Made by a program: the position numbers and the translations under genes
Assembly: GCA_035289165.1 (NCBI GenBank)
Contig: DATDYA010000069.1
Coordinates: 1-11,227, forward strand
Direction: 5' to 3'
Length of the DNA stretch: 11,227 bases
Origin: DATDYA01 sp035289165
GTDB lineage: Bacteria > Patescibacteriota > Patescibacteriia > Magasanikbacterales > GWA2-37-8
The notes under the pieces: model-generated
Seen by the model: the letters and a program-made list of their open reading frames with translations, nothing else
Databases searched by the model: none
What the model was told of the DNA's origin: nothing
Shown here: positions 7,306 to 11,227 of the stretch, piece by piece
How positions within the stretch are numbered: position 1 is the stretch's first letter
How the letters are laid out: each line of letters starts with the position of its first letter

Positions 7306-7345
7306 TTGACAAATATTTAAATTGGTATACACTAAGTATATACTT
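7306..7345 (+). promoter_or_regulatory. Toxin-antitoxin promoter with palindromic operator
   Basis: -35 TTGACA (7306-7311, perfect) and -10 TACACT (7328-7333, 16-bp spacer). The -10 overlaps the 6-bp palindrome GTATAC (7325-7330) and is followed at once by the perfect 12-bp palindrome AAGTATATACTT (7334-7345) over the likely start site. RelB/DinJ-type antitoxins autorepress through palindromes at this position, so this is the probable operator. Confidence 0.6.
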
Positions 7346-7362
7346 TGTAAATTTATTAAAAT

Positions 7363-7650
7363 ATGACTTCTATAATAAACATCAAGACGGACCAGAAGAT
7401 TAAAGAGCGAGCACAAAAAGCAGCGGAGGATTTGGGCTTAAGCTTAAGTGCGGTGATTAACGCCTATTTACGTCAATTTGTCCGAACACAAACACTTTTT
7501 GTTAGTAACAAATTCTCTGAGCCATCCGCCCTACTACTTTCTGCCTTGGCAGAGGCTCGAGCAGAAAGGAAGTCCGGTAAACAACACGCCTTTAAAAATA
7601 ACACGGAGGCACTAAAGTTTGTTGAGAAGATAGTTGCCAAGAAAAAATAA
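7363..7650 (+). CDS. RelB/DinJ-family antitoxin
   Basis: A 95-residue protein. Residues 1-45 form a ribbon-helix-helix DNA-binding domain typical of RelB/DinJ: a short strand (TSIINIKTD), helix 1 (QKIKERAQKAAEDLG) and, after LSLS, helix 2 (AVINAYLRQFV). The remainder (about 55-95) is the toxin-wrapping part, helical and ending in lysines. The gene is followed after one base by a YafQ/RelE-like toxin gene (TAA-T-ATG), the standard antitoxin-first order. It is expected to neutralise the toxin and, alone or as a complex, to repress its own promoter at the palindrome at 7334-7345. No ribosome site is seen before ATG at 7363. Confidence 0.9.
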   Translation: MTSIINIKTDQKIKERAQKAAEDLGLSLSAVINAYLRQFVRTQTLFVSNKFSEPSALLLSALAEARAERKSGKQHAFKNNTEALKFVEKIVAKKK

Positions 7651-7651
7651 T

Positions 7652-7915
7652 ATGCAAATTGAATATTCCAGACGATTTATTAAAGAATTACGGAGGGCGC
7701 CACGGAAGATTCAAGTTGCTTTTTACCAACGTCTAAAAATTTTTATTGATAATCCAAACCACCCTCTTTTACATCTTCACGAACTTGAGGGCCGGCTTGG
7801 TGGGTGCTTTAGTTTAAACATTACTGGCGACTGGCGAGCAATTTATGAAAGATTAGAAAACGGACAAATTGTCTTTTTCATTATGATCGGCACACACAGC
7901 CGGTTGTATAAATAA
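7652..7915 (+). CDS. YafQ/RelE-family mRNA interferase toxin
   Basis: An 87-residue member of the RelE superfamily, whose members cut mRNA in the ribosomal A site. The family pattern is clear: FIKELRRAPRKI near the N-terminus, LHELEG (H43), the GDWRAIYE strand (D60, W61, R62) and the C-terminal GTHSRLY (H82, Y86). Compared with E. coli YafQ, whose catalytic residues include H50, H63, D67 and H87, equivalents of H50, D67 and H87 are visible. The position of H63 is N56 in SLNITGDW. I chose ATG at 7652, one base after the antitoxin stop. An upstream in-frame TTG at 7634 would add six residues and overlap the antitoxin, and is less likely. It is co-transcribed with the antitoxin and followed by a terminator. 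Confidence 0.9.
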   Translation: MQIEYSRRFIKELRRAPRKIQVAFYQRLKIFIDNPNHPLLHLHELEGRLGGCFSLNITGDWRAIYERLENGQIVFFIMIGTHSRLYK

Positions 7916-7941
7916 TGATGAGAAAAAAATTATTTAATCTA

Positions 7942-7969
7942 ACACCACCCAAGAAGGGTTGTGTTTTTT
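7942..7969 (+). terminator. Intrinsic terminator of the toxin-antitoxin operon
   Basis: Stem ACACCACCC / GGGTTGTGT (7942-7950 with 7956-7964, one mismatch), loop AAGAA, followed by TTTTT. It starts 26 bases after the toxin stop. Confidence 0.8.
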
Positions 7970-7992
7970 ATATGGAATTCTTCTTAAAACTT

Positions 7993-8108
7993 TGTTATAT
8001 GACATACCTGTTTCCCTTTTTGGGACTATTGCCCCAGCACTTAAAAAGAATCCGATTTGTTTCTTTTTTTGTAGAGGGGAAATAATGTGTTTCCTCCACT
8101 TCGCTACA
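7993..8108 (-). repeat. Inverted repeat copy B, 3' of the receiver/zinc-finger gene
   Basis: Read on the minus strand this stretch holds, in order: a hairpin region (outer TGTAG/CTACA, inner GAGG..AAA with TTT..CCTC, 8070-8108), a block whose complement is the 19-mer CTTAAAAAGAATCCGATTT (8040-8058), a variable spacer, and a block whose complement is TGTTATATGA (7993-8002). The same order occurs on the plus strand at 9800-9928. The 19-mer and the 10-mer are identical between copies and their start-to-start distances are 47 and 48 nt. The minus-strand frame reads NRILFK and, 8 codons later, KGNRYVI-stop. No convincing gene fills the rest of 7970-8134. Confidence 0.6.
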
Positions 8109-8134
8109 GAAACGATCTTTACAAAACGAATGAA

Positions 8135-8177
8135 GGCCAGCGATACTCTCACGACGAATCGTGATTTCCCGCTGGCC
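8135..8177 (-). terminator. Hairpin with loop-E-like internal loop, probable 3' end of the 8191 gene
   Basis: On the minus strand: outer stem GGCCAGCG/CGCTGGCC (8 bp, perfect), internal loop GGAAA opposite GAGTAT, inner stem TCACGA/TCGTGA (6 bp, perfect), tetraloop TTCG. It starts 14 bases after the stop of the receiver/zinc-finger gene. A loosely T-rich stretch follows (TTCATTCGTTTTGT), weaker than the other terminators here. The internal loop matches the bulged-G (loop E / sarcin-ricin) pattern AGUA/GAA, so it may be a structured 3' element and not only a terminator. Confidence 0.5.
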
Positions 8178-8190
8178 CAGGTAGCACCTC

Positions 8191-8901
8191 CTAACCATTG
8201 CCGAGGCGTCGAGCGAGCACCCTACCCCAGTCCTTACCTAAAATCTTGCCGGTGCCACAACAGGTGTTGCAGTCCTTACGAGTGCCGTCGCGGTAACACT
8301 CGGCCTGCTTTCCTGAGCCGTCGCAGTCAGAGCACGAGGTTCCCTCAACCGTAATCATCGGGGCGTCGTTCATGAAGTCGACCGGCACACCGTTCACCCT
8401 GATTAGCACCTTGGTGTCATCATAACCGACGCTTTGAAGGCGATCTAGCATGGCTGCAGCAGGGTGAAGGTGGTGGTTCAAATTCGTCACCACCATGACA
8501 AACTTCGCACCTTGAAGTACGGCCATGAGTGCGAGCGCCCACCCGACCGGCATCTCCTGGCCAACGTATTTGCGACCCATAACTCCTTGCTCCACCTCAC
8601 CAGCGGGCATGAGGAGATCGCAGAGCACAACATCAAAGGGGGGCGGCGGGCGGAGCTCATCCTCGATACACCGCTTCTCCTCATCTGCTGCCTTCATCTG
8701 GTCAGCAGGTAGCTTCCACAGCGGAAGCGTGAACCCACGACGCACAAGCTCATCGTCCACGGCCTTAAACTTCGCGCGTGGCTTCTGGAGGAGACGGTAC
8801 GCCTCGTCGTAGCTCGAGACGAGCGTCAGTTCATGCCCCGCGAGAGTCTGTCTGGCGGTTTCGAGGTTCGCCTGCGTGTCATCAATTACAAGAATCTTCA
8901 T
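8191..8901 (-). CDS. Receiver-like domain fused to a DnaJ-type zinc finger, uncharacterised
   Basis: A 236-residue protein with two recognisable parts. Residues 1-170 look like a response-regulator receiver: MKILVIDD gives the acidic pair D7/D8, FDVVLCDLLMP places the phosphoacceptor at D95, MVVTN has the conserved threonine T139, and GYDDTKV (K164) may hold the conserved lysine. About 45 extra residues (40-85) sit before the D95 strand. Residues 190-218 carry two CxxCxGxG repeats (C190/C193 and C211/C214), as in half of the DnaJ zinc-finger core and enough for one zinc. The end is GKDWGRVLARRLGNG. No DNA-binding output domain and no histidine kinase is nearby. I chose ATG at 8901, with GGAGG (8907-8911) five bases upstream. 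An in-frame ATG at 8952 lacks a ribosome site and sits at the transcript start. The gene is GC-rich compared with its neighbours and divergent from a TrmB-family regulator. Function unknown; sensing or scaffolding is inference. Confidence 0.82.
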   Translation of the reverse strand: MKILVIDDTQANLETARQTLAGHELTLVSSYDEAYRLLQKPRAKFKAVDDELVRRGFTLPLWKLPADQMKAADEEKRCIEDELRPPPPFDVVLCDLLMPAGEVEQGVMGRKYVGQEMPVGWALALMAVLQGAKFVMVVTNLNHHLHPAAAMLDRLQSVGYDDTKVLIRVNGVPVDFMNDAPMITVEGTSCSDCDGSGKQAECYRDGTRKDCNTCCGTGKILGKDWGRVLARRLGNG

Positions 8902-8906
8902 CGTTG

Positions 8907-8958
8907 CCTCCTTGCTTGGGTTGCTAAAGGGCTGTCGATACCTCCTTGACATTCTCGA
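8907..8958 (-). promoter_or_regulatory. Leader of the 8191 gene with duplicated CAAGGAGG
   Basis: The predicted mRNA starts near 8958 and reaches ATG at 8901. CAAGGAGG occurs twice. The downstream copy is the working ribosome site. The upstream copy has no start codon at usable distance and lies inside a small GTCGA/TCGAC stem-loop. It may be a standby site or a remnant. Confidence 0.4.
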
Positions 8959-8974
8959 CCACTGATGATAGCAT
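8946..8974 (+). promoter_or_regulatory. Promoter of the TrmB-family regulator
   Basis: -35 TTGACA (8946-8951, perfect), 17-bp spacer, -10 TAGCAT (8969-8974). The start site near 8981 leaves about 18 bases before ATG at 8999. Its -10 overlaps the -10 of the opposing promoter. Confidence 0.6.
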
Positions 8975-8993
8975 TTATTTATAAATTGGTCAA
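8965..8993 (-). promoter_or_regulatory. Promoter of the receiver/zinc-finger gene
   Basis: On the minus strand: -35 TTGACC (8988-8993), 17-bp spacer, -10 TATCAT (8965-8970) preceded by TGC, an extended -10. The -35 boxes of the two opposing promoters form an inverted TTGAC/GTCAA pair. Confidence 0.7.
8973..8986. promoter_or_regulatory. Candidate operator (palindrome between divergent promoters)
   Basis: ATTTAT-TT-ATAAAT, a 6+6-bp inverted repeat. It lies within the spacer of the minus-strand promoter and overlaps the plus-strand -10 and start site. A dimeric TrmB-type protein bound here would block both promoters. The sequence is AT-rich, so a chance palindrome is possible. Confidence 0.35.
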
Positions 8994-8998
8994 TACTT

Positions 8999-9796
8999 AT
9001 GTCGACAGAAGTCCGACAACAAGAATTAAAGCACGCACTGGAAGAACTCGATCTATCCTCAAAGGAAGTCGATGTTCTTTTGGCACTTCTGCAGGCCGGC
9101 CGTGCCAGCGCGTCTGATCTCTCAAACAGACTGCCAACTGTTTCCCGTACCTCTATTTATGATCAACTGCGTTCGCTGGAACAAAAAGGGTTATTGAGCA
9201 CGACGGTTGAAAAAAAGACAACGCTTTACCAGCCCGAACACTTGGGACACATGATCGACAAATTGGAGCAAGATAAACAGGTGCTTGAGCAGAAACAAAA
9301 TTCGTTGCGTTCTGTCACAGACACCTATGAACAAATGAGAAGCGGTACTGCTTATTATCCATGTGTGCGGACATTCAAAGGCAAGCAAGGTATCCGTGCT
9401 GTACATCGAGAGCTGCAAAACGCGCGCAAAGAACTTTGTGCGATTGGCGATCTATCCGCTGTCATACGTGCATTTCCGAATGTGCGAACTGAAGATAATC
9501 TGAAAGACTTTCAAACCCACAACATTCCTCGCAAAAGTTTAATGGTACATAATACTGCCGGTGAACAATATCTCAAAGTCGCGCCACCAAGTGATTCCAA
9601 TCATGTTCGTTGGCTGCCAAAAGATACAACGGTAAATACTGACACGCTTATGTGGGACGGACATATTGCAATTATCGACTACACCGAACCCGCTAATACG
9701 ATTGTTATTGATAACCCAACAGTGTACGATACGTTTGTCGATTGGTTTGAAATGTTGTGGAACACGGGAAAGGATGTGATACAACGATCTCAATAG
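8999..9796 (+). CDS. TrmB-family transcriptional regulator
   Basis: A 265-residue protein. Residues 10-75 form the TrmB winged helix-turn-helix (LDLSSKEVDVLLALLQAGRA, then SRTSIYDQLRSLEQKGLL and a wing with TTVEKKTTLYQPE). A coiled coil follows at about 83-112, likely for dimerisation. The C-terminal domain (about 118-262) has the mixed strand/helix pattern common in these regulators (FKGKQGIRAVHRELQNARKEL, LCAIGD, GHIAIIDYTEP, NTIVIDNPTVYDTFVDWFEMLW), but it shows no classic sugar-binding signature, so the effector is unknown. The gene starts 97 bases from the divergent receiver/zinc-finger gene, with overlapping promoters and a palindrome between, so autoregulation and control of that gene are likely. 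No ribosome site is visible. After the stop the same frame stays open for 80 more codons, through repeat copy A. Confidence 0.87.
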   Translation: MSTEVRQQELKHALEELDLSSKEVDVLLALLQAGRASASDLSNRLPTVSRTSIYDQLRSLEQKGLLSTTVEKKTTLYQPEHLGHMIDKLEQDKQVLEQKQNSLRSVTDTYEQMRSGTAYYPCVRTFKGKQGIRAVHRELQNARKELCAIGDLSAVIRAFPNVRTEDNLKDFQTHNIPRKSLMVHNTAGEQYLKVAPPSDSNHVRWLPKDTTVNTDTLMWDGHIAIIDYTEPANTIVIDNPTVYDTFVDWFEMLWNTGKDVIQRSQ

Positions 9797-9799
9797 GGT

Positions 9800-9928
9800 G
9801 TTTGGAGCGAGGGGCATTCACCCCTCGATCCGCTCTGCCTCTTTCACCAAACGGAAAAACAAAATCGGATTCTTTTTAAGAGCCATTTGCTACCACAAAC
9901 TAAAAGGAAGCATGTACATCATATAACA
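9800..9928 (+). repeat. Inverted repeat copy A, 3' of the TrmB-family gene
   Basis: In order: a hairpin region (outer GTTTGG/CCAAAC at 9800-9805 and 9847-9852; inner CGAGGGG/CCCCTCG at 9808-9814 and 9821-9827), the 19-base block AAATCGGATTCTTTTTAAG (9862-9880), a variable spacer, and TCATATAACA (9919-9928). It matches copy B (7993-8108) in order and spacing, in opposite orientation. The hairpins differ in sequence but keep pairing. Reading NRILFK and, after a one-base shift, KGSMYII-stop parallels copy B (KGNRYVI-stop). The remaining bases to 10048 hold an inverted repeat and a -10 box and no convincing gene. Confidence 0.6.
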
Positions 9929-9972
9929 GCACAACATCCAGTTCGTGCTTGGCTAACACCAAATGCTCACCC

Positions 9973-10005
9973 AAGTTTTCACCCCACTGCGTTCCGTGAA
10001 AACTT
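9973..10005. repeat. Perfect 10-bp inverted repeat upstream of nfo
   Basis: Arms AAGTTTTCAC (9973-9982) and GTGAAAACTT (9996-10005) with a 13-base loop, ending 16 bases before the likely nfo -10 box. The position suits an operator, or a terminator-like hairpin on either strand, but no T-run follows. Confidence 0.55.
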
Positions 10006-10021
10006 CGGATATCGGCAACGT

Positions 10022-10027
10022 TATACT
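10022..10027 (+). promoter_or_regulatory. Likely -10 box of nfo
   Basis: TATACT (10022-10027) is a good -10, giving a start near 10034 and a leader of about 15 bases. No convincing -35 lies at 16-18 bp, and the right arm of the 10-bp inverted repeat occupies that place. An activator-dependent or repressor-controlled promoter is therefore possible. Confidence 0.4.
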
Positions 10028-10048
10028 AAACTCACTTAAATATTCATT

Positions 10049-10885
10049 ATGTTATTCGGTGCACACGTCTCAATCGCTGGTGGTTTACAGAACGCCCCAC
10101 TAAACGCTGCCAAAATTGGTTGCGAAGTTTTTCAAATGTTTACCCGATCCCCACAAGGTGGGCATGTAGCGCCGTTGGATGAAAAAATTATTGCAGAATT
10201 TAAAAATAATTGTCGGGAAAACAATATTAAAGAGTGGGTAGTACATACTCCGTATTTTATTAACTTTGCTTCTGGTAACAACCGCATTAGACACGGATCA
10301 ATAAAAGTAGTGCGTGAAGAATTGGAGCGATCATCTCTTCTTGGGGCTAAGTACCTCATGACTCACCTTGGAAGTTACAAAGATTTGGGGCACGACGTCG
10401 GTTTAGAAAAACTAATCGCTGGACTTAAGGAAATGCTTACTGGTTACAAAGGCGAAACCCAATTTCTGGTGGAAATCGCCGCTGGAAGCGGCGAAGTAAT
10501 TGGGGACCAATTTGAAGAAATTGCGGAAATTATTCACCACAAAGAATTAAAGAAGTTTAAAATCGGTGTTTGCTTTGACACCCAACATGCTTTTGCGAGC
10601 GGTTATGATTTACGCACCGAAGAAGCGGTGGCTGAAACTTTTAACAAACTAGACAAAACCATTGGTTTCGCTAATCTCAAACTATCTCACTGTAATGATT
10701 CAAAAACCGCGCTTGGTTCACGGCGCGATCGTCACGAACATATTGGACAAGGAGAAATTGGCATGGGGGGATTCCGAGCAATAATAAACAACAAACAACT
10801 AAAAAATATTAATTTTATTTTAGAAACCGAACACGACATAGTTGAAGAAGATTTAAAATTACTCAAGAAACTTAGAGACAAGTAA
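10049..10885 (+). CDS. nfo: Endonuclease IV (AP endonuclease)
   Basis: A 278-residue, full-length member of AP endonuclease family 2. It cuts DNA 5' of abasic sites in base-excision repair using a trinuclear zinc centre in a TIM barrel. All nine metal ligands known from E. coli Nfo have visible equivalents: H66 (VVHTPY), H106 (THLGS), E142 (VEIAAG), D177 and H180 (CFDTQH), H214 (LSHCNDSK), D227 and H229 (RRDRHE) and E259 (ILETE). The N-terminal HVSIAGG is typical. The family signature CFDTCHAF reads CFDTQHAF here, a substitution outside the ligands. No ribosome site precedes ATG at 10049. The stop overlaps a TAA-T-ATG junction with the DUF167 gene, so the two are translationally coupled. Confidence 0.96.
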   Translation: MLFGAHVSIAGGLQNAPLNAAKIGCEVFQMFTRSPQGGHVAPLDEKIIAEFKNNCRENNIKEWVVHTPYFINFASGNNRIRHGSIKVVREELERSSLLGAKYLMTHLGSYKDLGHDVGLEKLIAGLKEMLTGYKGETQFLVEIAAGSGEVIGDQFEEIAEIIHHKELKKFKIGVCFDTQHAFASGYDLRTEEAVAETFNKLDKTIGFANLKLSHCNDSKTALGSRRDRHEHIGQGEIGMGGFRAIINNKQLKNINFILETEHDIVEEDLKLLKKLRDK

Positions 10886-10886
10886 T

Positions 10887-11111
10887 ATGAAAATTAAACT
10901 TCGTGTTTTACCACGTTCGTCAAAAAACGAAGTGGTGGGAAAAATGAGTGATGGAACGTTAAAAATAAAATTAACAACGGCGCCGGTTGAAGGGAAAGCC
11001 AACGAGGCATTGGTTGAATTGTTGGCAGAATATTTTTCGACAAAGAAAAGTAAAATAAAAATCGTGAGCGGACTCACGAGTAAAAATAAGATTATTGAGA
11101 TCGGCAAATAA
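10887..11111 (+). CDS. DUF167 / YggU-family protein
   Basis: A 74-residue basic protein of the DUF167 (UPF0235, YggU) family, small soluble alpha/beta proteins without a settled function. The family core is clear: IKLRVLPRSSKNEVVG at the N-terminus, LKIKLTTAPVEGKANEALVELLAEYF (the APVEGKANxAL motif) and the final strand KIKIVSGLTSKNKIIEI. It starts one base after the nfo stop and is followed 12 bases downstream by a terminator, so it is the second and last gene of the nfo operon. Pairing with a DNA-repair gene does not itself define a role. The length is slightly short for the family but complete. Confidence 0.92.
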   Translation: MKIKLRVLPRSSKNEVVGKMSDGTLKIKLTTAPVEGKANEALVELLAEYFSTKKSKIKIVSGLTSKNKIIEIGK

Positions 11112-11122
11112 ACACTAAAACA

Positions 11123-11188
11123 AAAAACCACCTACTCGTTATGCCTCTATGCCAGATAAAGAAATAACGAGTGACGTAGGTGGTTTTT
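11123..11188 (+). terminator. Large two-part terminator of the nfo operon
   Basis: Outer 13-bp perfect stem AAAAACCACCTAC / GTAGGTGGTTTTT (11123-11135 with 11176-11188). An inner 7-bp stem TCGTTAT/ATAACGA (11136-11142 with 11164-11170) is separated by a 5-base bulge (11171-11175), with a 21-base loop. A T-rich tail follows. The A/T arms at the base make it usable from both strands. Confidence 0.85.
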
Positions 11189-11208
11189 ATTTTGCCCCGT
11201 ACCGCCGC

Positions 11209-11227
11209 GTCCCCGAGAAGCGGGGAC
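11209..11227 (-). terminator. GC-rich hairpin at the window end, possible 3' end of a minus-strand gene
   Basis: Perfect 7-bp stem GTCCCCG/CGGGGAC with loop AGAAG, reaching the last base. The surrounding sequence is abruptly GC-rich, like the two accessory minus-strand genes. The assignment is tentative because the sequence beyond is not given and there is no T-run next to the stem. Confidence 0.3.

Noticed and set aside
8070..8108. Terminator for the receiver/zinc-finger gene
   Set aside because: The stem exists, but on the minus strand it is followed by A and not T. The T-run is on the wrong side. It was included in the repeat instead.
7959..8354. Plus-strand open frame of 131 codons
   Set aside because: It crosses repeat copy B, the loop-E hairpin and the 3' end of the receiver/zinc-finger gene, whose CxxCxGxG repeats prove the minus strand is coding there. 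The composition looks random.
8899..8952. ATG at 8952 as start of the receiver/zinc-finger protein
   Set aside because: It lies about six bases from the predicted transcript start with no ribosome site, and the extra 17 residues do not belong to the receiver fold. ATG at 8901 has GGAGG at five bases.
1..11227. CRISPR array, prophage or insertion sequence
   Set aside because: There are no regularly spaced direct repeats, no cas, integrase, phage structural or transposase genes on either strand. Only the inverted repeat pair and accessory genes hint at mobility.

Overview
The window looks like a chromosomal piece of a Candidate Phyla Radiation (Patescibacteria, probably Parcubacteria-like) bacterium. 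This is inferred from gene style, not proven: an AT-leaning core of tightly packed genes, almost no Shine-Dalgarno sequences in front of the core genes, TAA-T-ATG junctions inside operons, a LysM/M23 envelope hydrolase, a K+-independent membrane pyrophosphatase and a TrmB-type regulator. The standard code reads cleanly, with no UGA recoding visible.

Left part (1-1990). A GC-richer minus-strand gene for a small membrane protein is cut by the left edge. It has a strong GGAGG ribosome site and two abutting leader hairpins. Then come a terminator, tRNA-Cys(GCA) with its own sigma70-type promoter, and a LysM-LysM-M23 peptidoglycan hydrolase, all on the minus strand. The peptidase and the pyrophosphatase gene diverge from overlapping promoters.

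Centre (1992-7915). On the plus strand lie hppA (proton-pumping pyrophosphatase), a small acidic orphan gene 14 nt behind it, and a terminator. A RumA-family RNA uracil-C5 methyltransferase and trigger factor (with an unusual histidine-rich tail) each follow a recognisable promoter. A terminator then separates them from a DinJ/YafQ-like toxin-antitoxin pair whose promoter region carries a perfect palindrome, the likely autoregulatory operator.

Accessory cassette (about 7990-9930). A minus-strand gene encodes a receiver-like domain with an internal insertion, fused to a two-repeat DnaJ-type zinc finger. A TrmB-family regulator diverges from it. Their -10 boxes overlap around a small palindrome, so the regulator probably controls both. 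Directly 3' of each gene sits a copy of the same diverged repeat, so the pair is bracketed by inverted repeats. The minus-strand gene also ends in a hairpin whose internal loop matches the bulged-G (loop E) RNA module. This cassette is the part most likely to be undescribed.

Right part (9930-11227). A 10-bp inverted repeat precedes nfo (endonuclease IV, all metal ligands present), which is coupled to a DUF167/YggU protein and closed by a large two-part terminator. The window ends in another GC-rich hairpin, possibly the 3' end of a further minus-strand accessory gene.
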